A DNA stretch of 64,000 bases from Shewanella algicola (lineage in GTDB: Bacteria > Pseudomonadota > Gammaproteobacteria > Enterobacterales > Shewanellaceae): the NCBI RefSeq assembly GCF_014648035.1, contig NZ_BMQI01000017.1, positions 23,131 through 87,130 on the forward strand, in the 5' to 3' direction. The notes under the pieces are model-generated. The model did no database searches, was not told the origin of the DNA, and worked only from the letters and a program-made list of their open reading frames with translations. Every line of letters starts with the position of its first letter. Within the stretch, counting starts at the first letter, position 1. A program made the translations under genes and the position numbers. Below are positions 18,892 through 28,307 of this stretch, in pieces.

Positions 18892-19278
18892 TATAATTAT
18901 CCTTGTTTAGCATTTCTCAACCTAGCTCGCCAAACAACAGACGAACTGACTACAGCTTTTAATCAATCGCCTTCATCAGTTCACAGTACTTTACAATTAA
19001 CGGTTAGCAGACTCCTTGCTAACCCGTTATTGCTCAGTGCTCACCTCATCCCAACAGGAGGTGTTTAAAGGAGATTGACCTTACTTTTTCAGTTTAGCAC
19101 AAACCTGAAATTTCGTTTGATTACAATTAATATTCAGATATTGAAATCCACAACCTGAATATTGCACATTTATTGTACATAAATCTTAATTCGTCAAGTC
19201 GTATTACGTTTGAGCTTTAGAAAAGATCAGTCAAACGGTAAAATAGCGATAGATGTTTTATAAAGGGTCTATAGCAAC
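18892..19278. other. 387-bp intergenic region with two hairpins
   Basis: This is the divergent promoter region for the Yip1 gene (minus) and miaE (plus). Two inverted repeats lie in the part nearest the Yip1 gene: GTTAGCA-N7-TGCTAAC and CACCTC-N10-GAGGTG. A plausible miaE -10 sequence TAAAAT lies near 19240. No protein-coding gene is supported. Confidence 0.5.
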
Positions 19279-20043
19279 ATGCAGCAATTACTTGAACCAA
19301 TTAATCAATTTTTAGGTTGTGAAACACCAGATGCCTGGGTCAATTTCGCCAAGCAGCCCGAGCAACTGAATGCATTATTAATTGATCACTGTAATTGTGA
19401 GCTTAAAGCGGCTCAAACTGCGATGATGATGATCCGCAAGTATGCAATCGATAAATCGAGTGCAGCTATATTATTAGCTTGGGCTAAACCTTACGAAACA
19501 TTTGTATATAGCAAAGATCGCGATGCTAATGCTTTTTTGAATCGAGACGTTAAGAAAAATGACATAACAAGTGAGCTGGTTGCCAGTCAATTATTACCAA
19601 TCAGTTCAAACTTAATGACTAAAATGGTGCGGTTGATTAAAGAAGAGTTTCATCACTTTGAGCAAGTCCTGCAAATCATGACCGCGCGTGGGATTGAATA
19701 CAATAATATGAGAGCAGGGCACTATGCCAAACAATTAATCACTCATGTTCGAACTCATGAGCCATTAACGATTATCGATAAATTGATTATTGGTGCATTT
19801 ATTGAAGCGCGCTCTTGTGAACGCTTTGCCAAATTAGCCCCACACTTAGATGATGAACTTAATAAGTTTTATGTGTCTCTACTTCGCTCTGAAGCTCGCC
19901 ATTATCAAGATTACCTTGCTTTAGCACAAGAAGTAGCAGGTGAAGATATTAGCGACAGAATTGCTTATTTCAGGCAACAAGAAGCGGCATTGATATTGTC
20001 TGAAGATAACGACTTTCGCTTTCACAGCGGGACTCCAGTGTAG
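19279..20043 (+). CDS. miaE: tRNA 2-methylthio-N6-isopentenyladenosine hydroxylase
   Basis: MiaE is a non-heme diiron monooxygenase that hydroxylates ms2i6A37 in tRNAs reading UNN codons. The 254-aa protein shows ferritin-like iron ligand helices: CNCELKAAQTAMM near 48-60, EEFHHFEQVL near 129-138, and a later pair GAFIEARSCERF and RSEARHYQDYLA. The start has no strong ribosome binding site but matches the family N-terminus. It is monocistronic and convergent with lpxH. Confidence 0.93.
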   Translation: MQQLLEPINQFLGCETPDAWVNFAKQPEQLNALLIDHCNCELKAAQTAMMMIRKYAIDKSSAAILLAWAKPYETFVYSKDRDANAFLNRDVKKNDITSELVASQLLPISSNLMTKMVRLIKEEFHHFEQVLQIMTARGIEYNNMRAGHYAKQLITHVRTHEPLTIIDKLIIGAFIEARSCERFAKLAPHLDDELNKFYVSLLRSEARHYQDYLALAQEVAGEDISDRIAYFRQQEAALILSEDNDFRFHSGTPV

Positions 20044-20076
20044 AGTCCAAATGCAGGTAGACTCGTATTTACAACG

Positions 20077-20802
20077 TTAGGCTTCTAAAAAAGGCCTTTG
20101 CTCTAGCTCACAACCTTGTGGTGTCACCGATAACACACTGCCTTGAGTGTACCAATCTCCGACAACAACACGTTGTTTATTGCCGCTAAGTTGATGAATA
20201 TTGGGGCGATGGGTATGACCATGGATCATACGTTGGCAGTTAGTTTTAGTCAGGAGTTCATCTACGGCTGTAGGTTCAACGTCCATGATTTCATGGTGCT
20301 TTTGCTGATTACCCTGAACACTTTTTTGTCTAATTTTAGCGGCAATGTTTAAGCGGGTTTGTTTAGGCAGTATATGTGCGTATATCCACCTCACCATCGC
20401 AATGCTTCGAAAACGTCTAAAGCGCTGATAAGCTTCATCAAGTGTACAAAGACTGTCACCGTGTAAAATCACTGTGCGCGTGCCATATAAATCAATACAG
20501 TGCACTTCGGGTAAAATTTGCATGCCCGCTCGCTTGCAAAAAGCGCGACCGATCATAAAATCACGATTGCCATGAATGAAATACACTGGCATTTTAGCGG
20601 AAACGGCTTTTATTGCTGTGGCAATATCATTGGTAAATGGCTCAGCAATATCATCGCCCATCCACACTTCAAATAAATCACCAATAATATACAGCGCCTC
20701 GGCATCGTCTAAACCGTTCGCGAGAAAGTCTACAAAAGCATGGGTAATATCTGGACGATCTGCACTTAAGTGCAAATCGCCCACAAAGACAGTGCGACGC
20801 AA
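20077..20802 (-). CDS. lpxH: UDP-2,3-diacylglucosamine diphosphatase
   Basis: LpxH makes lipid X in lipid A biosynthesis at the inner membrane surface. The 241-aa protein carries all calcineurin-like metallophosphoesterase motifs: [41 protein letters not shown] and HGHTHRP. It starts 2 bp after the ppiB stop, so the two form an operon, an arrangement also known in E. coli. Confidence 0.96.
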   Translation of the reverse strand: MRRTVFVGDLHLSADRPDITHAFVDFLANGLDDAEALYIIGDLFEVWMGDDIAEPFTNDIATAIKAVSAKMPVYFIHGNRDFMIGRAFCKRAGMQILPEVHCIDLYGTRTVILHGDSLCTLDEAYQRFRRFRSIAMVRWIYAHILPKQTRLNIAAKIRQKSVQGNQQKHHEIMDVEPTAVDELLTKTNCQRMIHGHTHRPNIHQLSGNKQRVVVGDWYTQGSVLSVTPQGCELEQRPFLEA

Positions 20803-20804
20803 AA

Positions 20805-21299
20805 TTATGCTTTTACACTAACATTGTTGATAATAACGGCTTCTAATGGCACATCCTGGTGCATGCCACGGTTACCAGTAGCAACGGCTTTAATTTTTTC
20901 AACCACATCTAAGCCTTCAACAACTTCACCGAACACACAGTAACCCCAGCCTTGGCTTGTTTCTGATTTAAAATCAAGGAAAGTGTTGTCGTTGATGTTA
21001 ATGAAAAATTGCGCTGTAGCAGAATGCGGATCTGAAGTACGTGCCATCGCAACAGTACCTTTACGGTTTGATAAACCATTGCTAGCTTCATTTTTTACGG
21101 CTTCATTGCAACGCTTTTGGCCCATATCTTCGGTAAAACCACCGCCTTGGATCATGAAACCATCGATAACACGGTGGAAGATGGTGTTGTCATAAAAACC
21201 TTCTTCAACATATTTCATGAAGTTAGCCACAGTTAAAGGGGCTTTTTCAGCATCAAGTTGTAAAGTAATGTCGCCAAAATTTGTGTGTAAAGTAACCAT
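20805..21299 (-). CDS. ppiB: Cyclophilin-type peptidyl-prolyl isomerase B
   Basis: This cytoplasmic cyclophilin is 164 aa, the family length, without a signal peptide. The conserved core [15 protein letters not shown] and [11 protein letters not shown] are visible. It is cotranscribed with lpxH and diverges from cysS across a 143-bp gap. Confidence 0.97.
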   Translation of the reverse strand: MVTLHTNFGDITLQLDAEKAPLTVANFMKYVEEGFYDNTIFHRVIDGFMIQGGGFTEDMGQKRCNEAVKNEASNGLSNRKGTVAMARTSDPHSATAQFFININDNTFLDFKSETSQGWGYCVFGEVVEGLDVVEKIKAVATGNRGMHQDVPLEAVIINNVSVKA

Positions 21300-21442
21300 T
21301 AATATTCACCTAGAAAAAATAATTTGCGCGATTCTAACTTATCTTAGTTGCGGCATAAAGTGCAGTGTTCAAAACAGGTGACAACATGGTAGACTCACGG
21401 CTAGCATTTACCATAATAAATTAGTGTAAAAGAGAACTTTCG

Positions 21443-22822
21443 ATGTTAAAGATTTACAATAGTATTAGTCGTGAAAAACAAGAATTTAAACCAATAAATC
21501 CTGGCAAAATTGGCATGTACGTATGTGGCGTGACAATTTACGATTTATGTCATATTGGTCACGGACGTACTTTTGTATCGTTTGACATGATAGTCCGTTA
21601 CTTACGCTACAGTGGTTATGAGGTTAATTTTCAGCGTAACATTACCGATGTTGATGACAAAATTATCAAGCGTGCCGCTGAAAACAACGAGTCATGTGAA
21701 GCGCTAACAGAGCGTTTGACCGCTGAAATGCACCGCGACTTTGATTCGTTAAACATGTTACGCCCCGATTTTGAGCCTCGCGCAACTTTGCACATGCCTG
21801 AAATTATCGACATGGTGCAACTACTTCTTGACCGCGGTCATGCCTATGTCGCGCCTGATGGTGATGTGTTGTTTAGCGTGTCATCTTACAAAGACTATGG
21901 CCGTTTATCTGGCCAGAATCTTGACCAGCTACAGGCCGGCGCCCGAGTTGAAGTAGACCAAAGCAAACAAAACCCAATGGATTTTGTCTTGTGGAAAATG
22001 TCTAAGCCGGGTGAACCTACTTGGGATTCGCCATGGGGACCAGGTCGCCCAGGTTGGCACATTGAATGTTCAGCAATGAACAGCAAACATTTAGGTGTGC
22101 ATTTTGATATTCATGGCGGCGGCAGTGATTTGCAGTTCCCGCATCATGAAAACGAAATTGCGCAGTCTTGCTGTGCCCACGACACGCCTTATGTTAACTA
22201 TTGGATGCATTCTGGCATGGTGATGGTTGATCGCGAGAAAATGTCTAAATCATTAGGTAATTTCTTTACCATTCGTGACGTGCTTGAACATTACGACCCA
22301 GAAACAGTGCGTTACTTTTTGTTGTCAGGCCATTACCGTAGCCAGCTAAATTATTCTGAAGACAATTTAAAACAAGCTCGTGCAGCGCTAGAGCGTTTAT
22401 ATACGGCGCTTAAAGATTTAGATTTAACCATTGCCCCTGCTGATGCTGAACAATACGTTACTAAGTTTAAGCACGCGATGGATGATGATTTTAATACACC
22501 AGAAGCATACTCTGTGTTGTTTGATATGGTCAGAGAAATCAACCGTCTTAAACTGACTGATATGGCTGCTGCATCAGCCTTAGGCGTAAGTCTTAAGCAG
22601 TTAACGGATGTATTAGGGTTGATTAGCCAAACGCCAGAAGCATTTTTCAAAGGTGAGGGGACAGATGATGAAGTGGCGGAGATAGAAGCCCTAATCGTTG
22701 AGCGTAACCGCGCCAGAACCGAAAAAGATTGGCCAGCAGCTGATGTCGCACGTGATCGTTTAAACGAGCTTGGGGTGATTTTAGAAGACGGCCCAGCAGG
22801 CACCACGTGGCGTAAAAAATAG
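21443..22822 (+). CDS. cysS: Cysteinyl-tRNA synthetase
   Basis: This enzyme charges tRNA-Cys. The 459-aa protein (E. coli 461) has the zinc ligand region [18 protein letters not shown] with the HIGH motif, the second zinc segment WHIECSAM with downstream HHENEIAQS, and [23 protein letters not shown] lies before the ATG. It is divergent from ppiB, as in E. coli. Confidence 0.98.
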   Translation: MLKIYNSISREKQEFKPINPGKIGMYVCGVTIYDLCHIGHGRTFVSFDMIVRYLRYSGYEVNFQRNITDVDDKIIKRAAENNESCEALTERLTAEMHRDFDSLNMLRPDFEPRATLHMPEIIDMVQLLLDRGHAYVAPDGDVLFSVSSYKDYGRLSGQNLDQLQAGARVEVDQSKQNPMDFVLWKMSKPGEPTWDSPWGPGRPGWHIECSAMNSKHLGVHFDIHGGGSDLQFPHHENEIAQSCCAHDTPYVNYWMHSGMVMVDREKMSKSLGNFFTIRDVLEHYDPETVRYFLLSGHYRSQLNYSEDNLKQARAALERLYTALKDLDLTIAPADAEQYVTKFKHAMDDDFNTPEAYSVLFDMVREINRLKLTDMAAASALGVSLKQLTDVLGLISQTPEAFFKGEGTDDEVAEIEALIVERNRARTEKDWPAADVARDRLNELGVILEDGPAGTTWRKK

Positions 22823-22840
22823 TTCTAAATTGTTATAAAC

Positions 22841-22871
22841 AAAAAGCCTGCAAAAATTGCAGGCTTTTTTG
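22841..22871 (+). terminator. Terminator between cysS and convergent folD
   Basis: The stem AAAAAGCCTGCAA-aaa-TTGCAGGCTTTTTT ends both converging genes. Confidence 0.93.
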
Positions 22872-22905
22872 TATATCAGCTATGGCTCAACTGATAAGGA
22901 GTAAA

Positions 22906-23760
22906 TTAGCTATGGTATTTCTCGCAAGCATATAACGTGTTTTCTAATAAACTCGCAATCGTCATAGGACCTACGCCGCCAGGGACGGGAGTAATAAATG
23001 CCGCATTTTGCGCCGCCACATCATATTCAACATCACCGACTAAACGGCCGTCTTCTGTACGGTTAATACCAACATCAATGACAATGGCACCAGGTTTAAT
23101 CCATTCTCCAGGTATAAACCCAGGTTTACCGACAGCAACCACTAATAAATCAGCCTGGCGCACTTTTTGTTCTAAATTTTTAGTAAAACGATGACAGGTG
23201 GTCGTGGTGCATCCTGCTAACAAAAGCTCTAACGTCATTGGACGACCGACAATGTTCGACGCCCCTACAACCGTTGCATCTAATCCATAAGTATCGATGC
23301 CTGTAGACTTGATTAACGTCATAATACCCATCGGTGTGCATGAGCGCAGCACAGGGATGCGCTGAGCTAAACGGCCCACGTTATAAGGATGAAAACCATC
23401 AACGTCTTTATCAGGTCGAATACGCTCAATCACTTTAGAATCGTCAATATGCTCAGGCAATGGCAGTTGCACTAAAATGCCGTCTATTTGAGGGTTATCG
23501 TTGCATTGGTCAATTAATGCTAATAACTCAGATTCAGATGTGCTTGTGTCAAGATCAAATGATTGCGATTCAAATCCGACTTCTTCACAAGCGCGGCGCT
23601 TACTACCTACATAAACCTGTGACGCAGCATCGCTACCCACTAAAATAACTGCGAGTCCTGGTGCCCGAAGGCCAGCTTCTTTTCTCGCGGCGACTTTTTG
23701 TTTAAGGGTACTGCGAATAGATTGTGCAATGGCTTTACCGTCAATAAGTTGAGCAGTCAT
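22906..23760 (-). CDS. folD: Bifunctional methylenetetrahydrofolate dehydrogenase/cyclohydrolase
   Basis: FolD interconverts 5,10-methylene-, methenyl- and 10-formyl-tetrahydrofolate for purine and fMet synthesis. The 284-aa length is standard. Conserved parts include [14 protein letters not shown] (catalytic Lys), [13 protein letters not shown], the NADP-binding [12 protein letters not shown], and [15 protein letters not shown]. It is monocistronic. Confidence 0.98.
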   Translation of the reverse strand: MTAQLIDGKAIAQSIRSTLKQKVAARKEAGLRAPGLAVILVGSDAASQVYVGSKRRACEEVGFESQSFDLDTSTSESELLALIDQCNDNPQIDGILVQLPLPEHIDDSKVIERIRPDKDVDGFHPYNVGRLAQRIPVLRSCTPMGIMTLIKSTGIDTYGLDATVVGASNIVGRPMTLELLLAGCTTTTCHRFTKNLEQKVRQADLLVVAVGKPGFIPGEWIKPGAIVIDVGINRTEDGRLVGDVEYDVAAQNAAFITPVPGGVGPMTIASLLENTLYACEKYHS

Positions 23761-23948
23761 GGCTGTAGAGTTTCCTTTGAATGGCGCAGGTTGTGGCTGG
23801 TGTGTAAATCGGGAGTATTCTAACAGGCGATTAAAAGAGTGTCATTTGCTAGACAAGGAAATACAGTGAATAAACTATTCGCTCTTTGATGCTAATCACT
23901 CTTTTTGCTGTTAAATTCAACATATAGACAATTAGCTCAAAAAAATCG

Positions 23949-23977
23949 TTGACGATAACAAAGTGACTCGTTAAGAT
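23949..23977 (+). promoter_or_regulatory. Sigma-70 promoter of the tRNA operon
   Basis: A near-consensus -35 TTGACG, a 17-bp spacer and -10 TAAGAT are followed by a GC-rich discriminator (GCGCTCC). This is typical of stringently controlled stable RNA promoters. It lies 66 bp before tRNA-Pro. Confidence 0.75.
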
Positions 23978-24042
23978 GCGCTCCGTTCTCGAGACAACAT
24001 GGTTACAGTGTATTGCTGCGATATGTTGAGAATAGATATACT

Positions 24043-24119
24043 CGGTGATTAGCGCAGCCCGGTAGCGCATCTCGTTTGGGACGAGAGGGTCAGAGGTTCG
24101 AATCCTCTATCACCGACCA
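24043..24119 (+). tRNA. tRNA-Pro (anticodon TGG)
   Basis: A full cloverleaf is readable. The acceptor stem CGGTGAT pairs with ATCACCG, the anticodon stem TCTCG pairs with CGAGA with loop TTTGGGA, the T-loop is TTCGAAT, and CCA is encoded. It is the first gene of a three-tRNA operon. Confidence 0.96.
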
Positions 24120-24213
24120 AATTCAATTATTTGTTTATGTGCTAACTAAACAAATAATCAAACAAGTGTTAAGCTTGTTTAGCCAGACAGGAAACAGCAA
24201 ATTGCTGTACCAT

Positions 24214-24290
24214 GCGCCCGTAGCTCAGTTGGATAGAGCACCCGCCTTCTAAGCGGGTGGTCGCAGGTTCGAGCCCTGCCGGGCGTACCA
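24214..24290 (+). tRNA. tRNA-Arg (anticodon TCT)
   Basis: The acceptor stem GCGCCCG pairs with CGGGCGT (G-T at the end). The anticodon stem CCCGC/GCGGG encloses loop CTTCTAA, the T-loop is TTCGAGC, and CCA is encoded. It decodes AGA/AGG. Confidence 0.96.
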
Positions 24291-24297
24291 TTTCAGT

Positions 24298-24374
24298 GGT
24301 GATTGTAGCTCAGTTGGTAGAGTCCCGGATTGTGATTCCGGTTGTCGTGGGTTCGAGCCCCATCAGTCACCCCA
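24298..24374 (+). tRNA. tRNA-His (anticodon GTG)
   Basis: An anticodon stem CCGGA/TCCGG encloses loop TTGTGAT. The acceptor stem GTGATTG pairs with CAGTCAC, and an extra G at position -1 faces C73, the identity element of tRNA-His. CCA is encoded. It starts 7 bp after tRNA-Arg. Confidence 0.95.
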
Positions 24375-24756
24375 TTCTTCTTTGAATAAATCACATATTA
24401 GGCTGCAAGTAAGTCAGAATGTGACACATCATCAAAGAAGCCTTCGTGTAAAGTATTTTATCGTTTACCTCACAAAGCATTTAGCGCATTAAACGTGCAA
24501 ACACGTCAAAATGGCTTAAAGTCGACCTTTTTATCGCTTAAATCGCCCTTTTCAGGCTCGACTATGCGAAAAACGGTAGCTATAATGTCGCGTCTTGATA
24601 AATATCAACAATAAGCTACCTGAACCAACAGCGTTTTCAGCATCATAATATCGCTGTGCTGGTGGCCTTAGCTAAACACACGGTCAAGAAACGAATATCA
24701 AATAGTTGAGTTGTCGACTATTACAAAGAACGTTAGACATATTTCGAGGTAAAACA
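24375..24756. other. 382-bp region between the tRNA operon and tig
   Basis: No gene is supported. Near the tRNA-His end, CTTCTTTGA and TCAAAGAAG form 9-bp arms about 46 nt apart, perhaps a 3' trailer structure. The tig promoter lies further downstream (24558-24586). Confidence 0.5.
24558..24586 (+). promoter_or_regulatory. Sigma-70 promoter of tig
   Basis: -35 TCGACT, a 17-bp spacer and a perfect -10 TATAAT lie 171 bp before the tig start. Confidence 0.65.
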
Positions 24757-26061
24757 ATGCAAGTTTCTGTTGAAACAACTCAAGGCCTAGAGCGTCGCCT
24801 AACTATTTCTGTACCTGCTGAGCAAATCGAGAAATTGGTTAAAGACAACGTATTACGCGAAGCAAAGCGTGCACGTCTTCCTGGTTTCCGTCCTGGCAAA
24901 GTACCAGTCACTGAAATCAACAAGCGTTATGGTAAAGCCATTCGTCAAGACATCACTGGTGAAGTGATGCAACGTAACTTTATCGAAGCAATTGTAGCTG
25001 AAAAATTAAACCCAGCAGGCGCGCCAGTATTTACTCCTGGTGCTACTGAAGGTGACACGTTTGAATTCGTAGCTACGTTTGAAGTCTATCCAGAAGTTGC
25101 CTTAACGGGTTTAGATACGATTGCCGTTGAACAGCCACACGCTGACGTAAACGAAGCAGACGTTGATACAATGATTGAAACATTACGTAAGCAACACGCA
25201 ACTTATGCTGTTGTTGAACGTGAAGCTGCTGATAGCGACAAAGTTAAAATGAACTTTGTGGGTTCTATCGACGGTGAAGAGTTTGAAGGCGGCAAAGCCG
25301 ACGATTTCGAACTTCAAATCGGTTCAAACCGTATGATCCCTGGTTTTGAAACAGGCGTTGTTGGTCATAAAGCCGGCGACGAATTCGAAATCGAAGTGTC
25401 ATTCCCAGAAGACTACCACGCTGAGAACTTGAAAGGCAAAGCGGCTAAATTCGCTATTACCTTAACTGAAGTTCAAGGTGCAAGCTTACCAGAAGTGAAT
25501 GATGAATTTGCTTCACTATTTGGCATCGCAGAAGGCGGCTTAGAAGCGCTTAAAGCTGAAATCCGTAAAAACATGACTCGCGAGCTAGAGCAAGCGCTTA
25601 AAGCTAATGTTAAAGAGCAAGTGATTACTGGTTTACTAGCCGCTAACGAAATTGCTATCCCTAAAGCGCTTGTAGATGGTGAAGTTGACGTTTTACGTCA
25701 GCAAGCTATGCAACGTTTTGGTGGTCAAACTGAAAACATGCCTGAGCTTCCAGCTGAATTATTCACTGAGCAAGCAGAGCGTCGCGTTAAGATTGGTTTG
25801 CTATTAGGCGAAGTGATCAAAACTAACGAGCTTAAAGCTGAAGACGATCGCGTTAATGCATTGATCGAATCTATGGCTTCTGCGTATGAAGATCCATCTG
25901 AAGTTGTAGCTTACTACAACTCAAACAAAGAACTCATGCAAAACATGCGCAATGTAGCGCTTGAAGAGCAAGCTGTTGAAGCCCTACTAAAATCGGCTCA
26001 AGTAACGACAAAAGAAGTTGCTTTTGAAGAATTTATGAACAAGGCTACAGGCAAAGCGTAA
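24757..26061 (+). CDS. tig: Trigger factor
   Basis: This ribosome-bound chaperone and prolyl isomerase is 434 aa (E. coli 432). The N-terminal ribosome-binding loop contains the signature PGFRPGKVP near residue 44. An FKBP-like PPIase domain occupies about 150-245 and a helical C-terminal domain follows. The ATG at 24757 has GAGG upstream and gives [14 protein letters not shown], the conserved start. An in-frame upstream GTG/TTG extension was rejected. Confidence 0.98.
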   Translation: MQVSVETTQGLERRLTISVPAEQIEKLVKDNVLREAKRARLPGFRPGKVPVTEINKRYGKAIRQDITGEVMQRNFIEAIVAEKLNPAGAPVFTPGATEGDTFEFVATFEVYPEVALTGLDTIAVEQPHADVNEADVDTMIETLRKQHATYAVVEREAADSDKVKMNFVGSIDGEEFEGGKADDFELQIGSNRMIPGFETGVVGHKAGDEFEIEVSFPEDYHAENLKGKAAKFAITLTEVQGASLPEVNDEFASLFGIAEGGLEALKAEIRKNMTRELEQALKANVKEQVITGLLAANEIAIPKALVDGEVDVLRQQAMQRFGGQTENMPELPAELFTEQAERRVKIGLLLGEVIKTNELKAEDDRVNALIESMASAYEDPSEVVAYYNSNKELMQNMRNVALEEQAVEALLKSAQVTTKEVAFEEFMNKATGKA

Positions 26062-26068
26062 GCTAAGC

Positions 26069-26095
26069 TTGACTTAACAAGGCGTTCGCCATTTA
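26069..26095 (+). promoter_or_regulatory. Candidate sigma-32 heat-shock promoter of clpP
   Basis: CTTGACT, a 12-nt spacer and CGCCATTTA resemble the sigma-32 consensus (CTTGAAA and CCCCATnTA). The spacer equals that of the lon candidate. clpPX is heat-shock controlled in E. coli, which supports the reading. Confidence 0.5.
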
Positions 26096-26096
26096 T

Positions 26097-26136
26097 AATG
26101 GCTCGTATGAGGTTCCTCATGCGGGCCATTTTTATT
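26097..26136 (+). terminator. Hairpin after tig, overlapping the clpP promoter region
   Basis: AATGGC-t-CG-t-ATGAG pairs with CTCAT-g-CG-g-GCCATT around a GTTC loop and is followed by TTTATTTTTA. It can terminate tig or act in the clpP leader. Confidence 0.7.
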
Positions 26137-26152
26137 TTTAGGGAAATGAATA

Positions 26153-26764
26153 ATGCATAAAGCACCAGAATCAGTACTCAATGCGCTTGTACCTATGGTT
26201 GTTGAACAAACAGCGAAAGGTGAACGTTCTTACGATATCTATTCTCGTTTATTAAAAGAACGTGTTATTTTTTTAGTTGGCCAGGTTGAAGAACATATGG
26301 CTAACCTCATTGTGGCCCAATTATTATTCTTAGAGTCAGAGAGCCCAGACAAAGATATCTATCTTTATATCAACTCGCCAGGTGGCTCGGTCACTGCGGG
26401 TATGGCTATTTATGACACCATGCAATTTATTAAGCCAAACGTCAGTACTGTATGTATTGGCCAAGCGGCAAGTATGGGGGCATTCTTATTGGCTGGCGGC
26501 GCAGAAGGGAAGCGTCATTGCTTACCTAACTCACGCGTGATGATCCACCAACCATTAGGTGGTTTCCAAGGTCAAGCATCAGACATTGCTATTCATGCCC
26601 AGGAAATTTTAGGCATTAAAAATAAGTTAAACCAAATGCTAGCTGAACACACAGGTCAACCGCTCGAAGTTGTAGAACGAGACACAGACCGTGACAACTT
26701 TATGAGTGCATCACAAGCGGTAGAATACGGCCTAGTAGATTCAGTATTAACAACCCGTAGTTAA
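26153..26764 (+). CDS. clpP: ATP-dependent Clp protease proteolytic subunit
   Basis: ClpP forms the tetradecameric serine protease barrel that works with ClpX or ClpA. The 203-aa protein carries the catalytic triad Ser107 (GQAASMGAF), His132 (MIHQPLGG) and Asp181 (DTDRD), which line up with E. coli. The start is ATG after GGGAAATGAATA. It lies upstream of clpX with a 132-bp gap. Confidence 0.98.
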   Translation: MHKAPESVLNALVPMVVEQTAKGERSYDIYSRLLKERVIFLVGQVEEHMANLIVAQLLFLESESPDKDIYLYINSPGGSVTAGMAIYDTMQFIKPNVSTVCIGQAASMGAFLLAGGAEGKRHCLPNSRVMIHQPLGGFQGQASDIAIHAQEILGIKNKLNQMLAEHTGQPLEVVERDTDRDNFMSASQAVEYGLVDSVLTTRS

Positions 26765-26896
26765 TACAGGCTGATTTTTTGCTGTGACTGGGTTATTCTT
26801 CATTCTAATGAACGAATAATCCAGATATACAGCCAGTATGCATATCGACAAGCAGAGCTCAGATGTAATGTCTAGGCTGCAACCAGAGGTAGAATA

Positions 26897-28177
26897 ATGG
26901 GCGATAACAAAAATAACGGTGACAGCAGCAAATTGCTGTACTGCTCTTTTTGCGGAAAAAGTCAGCATGAAGTGAGAAAACTGATTGCTGGCCCATCGGT
27001 ATACGTGTGCGATGAATGTGTTGATTTATGTAATGACATCATCCGAGAGGAAATCAAAGAGATTTCGCCTAAGCGTGATGAAGATAAATTACCGACACCA
27101 CATGAGCTGCGCCAGCATTTAGACGACTACGTCATTGGCCAGGACCAGGCTAAAAAAGTATTGGCTGTTGCGGTATACAATCACTACAAACGCTTACGTA
27201 ATGGCACGGTCAAAGATGGTGTAGAGCTTGGTAAAAGTAACATTTTGCTTATTGGTCCTACCGGTAGTGGTAAAACCTTGCTGGCTGAAACTTTAGCTCG
27301 GTCACTTAACGTGCCGTTTACCATGGCAGATGCAACCACATTAACCGAAGCCGGTTATGTGGGGGAAGATGTAGAAAACATCATTCAGAAGCTACTGCAA
27401 AAATGTGATTACGACGTTGAGAAAGCTGAGCGTGGCATCGTTTATATCGATGAAATCGACAAAATTAGCCGCAAATCAGACAACCCATCGATCACCCGTG
27501 ATGTATCTGGTGAAGGTGTGCAGCAAGCCTTGCTTAAGCTCATTGAAGGCACTGTTGCTTCTGTGCCGCCACAAGGCGGCCGTAAACACCCACAGCAAGA
27601 GTTTTTACAGGTTGATACCTCTAAAATTCTGTTTATTTGTGGTGGTGCATTCGCAGGACTTGAAAAAGTGATTGAGCAACGTGCTCACACTGGCACTGGT
27701 ATCGGTTTTGGTGCAGAAGTGAAAGGCGAAGCTGACAAAGCAACGATTTCACAGGTTTTAGGCAAAGTAGAACCTGGCGATTTAGTTAAATTTGGTTTAA
27801 TTCCTGAATTTATTGGTCGTTTACCTGTTCTAGCAACACTAACAGAGTTAGATGAAGCTGCACTTGTACAGATTTTATCTGAGCCTAAAAATGCGTTGAC
27901 TAAGCAGTATGGCGCGTTGTTTGAAATGGAAAACGTGGAACTTGAGTTCCGCGAAGATGCATTACAAGCCATTGCTCATAAAGCCATGTCACGTAAAACC
28001 GGTGCGCGTGGATTGCGTTCAATTGTTGAAAGCATCTTGCTTGATACCATGTACGACATTCCATCAACAGAGGGTGTCATTAAAGCGGTCATTGATGAGT
28101 CTGTGGTTAAAGGCGAATCTGCACCTATTTTAATTTACGAAAACACCGATACTCAGGCGGCTTCAGGCGAACAATAA
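26897..28177 (+). CDS. clpX: ClpX unfoldase, ATP-binding subunit of ClpXP
   Basis: This AAA+ hexamer unfolds substrates such as ssrA-tagged proteins for ClpP. The N-terminal zinc finger uses Cys16, Cys19, Cys38 and Cys41. Walker A is GPTGSGKT (120-127), Walker [10 protein letters not shown], and the IGF-type ClpP-docking loop is seen as TGIGFGAEV. The length is 426 aa (E. coli 424). A ribosome binding site AGAGGT lies upstream. Confidence 0.98.
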   Translation: MGDNKNNGDSSKLLYCSFCGKSQHEVRKLIAGPSVYVCDECVDLCNDIIREEIKEISPKRDEDKLPTPHELRQHLDDYVIGQDQAKKVLAVAVYNHYKRLRNGTVKDGVELGKSNILLIGPTGSGKTLLAETLARSLNVPFTMADATTLTEAGYVGEDVENIIQKLLQKCDYDVEKAERGIVYIDEIDKISRKSDNPSITRDVSGEGVQQALLKLIEGTVASVPPQGGRKHPQQEFLQVDTSKILFICGGAFAGLEKVIEQRAHTGTGIGFGAEVKGEADKATISQVLGKVEPGDLVKFGLIPEFIGRLPVLATLTELDEAALVQILSEPKNALTKQYGALFEMENVELEFREDALQAIAHKAMSRKTGARGLRSIVESILLDTMYDIPSTEGVIKAVIDESVVKGESAPILIYENTDTQAASGEQ

Positions 28178-28206
28178 TTGTTCTAAAGGCTAATAAACTG
28201 AAAAAT

Positions 28207-28232
28207 AAGGAGTCCATTGGGCTCCTTTTTTC
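28207..28232 (+). terminator. Terminator of clpX
   Basis: AAGGAGTCC-att-GGGCTCCTT (one T-G pair) forms a 9-bp stem followed by TTTT. Confidence 0.88.
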
Positions 28233-28242
28233 GTATTGGCCA

Positions 28243-28269
28243 TTGAAACTGACAACAACACCCCAATAT
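28243..28269 (+). promoter_or_regulatory. Candidate sigma-32 heat-shock promoter of lon
   Basis: TTGAAA, a 12-nt spacer and CCCCAATAT match the sigma-32 consensus closely. It lies 39 bp before the lon ATG. lon is a known sigma-32 gene in enterics. Confidence 0.7.
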
Positions 28270-28307
28270 ACTCAGTATTAGTCTATTTCATTAAACGGAA
28301 TCGAGCC

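Noticed and set aside
18877..19068. Small plus-strand gene in the Yip1-miaE gap
   Set aside because: No ribosome binding site, no recognisable protein, and it overlaps hairpin-rich leader sequence.
23849..24070. Minus-strand gene overlapping tRNA-Pro
   Set aside because: It runs into the tRNA and covers the tRNA promoter; no codon bias or start signal.
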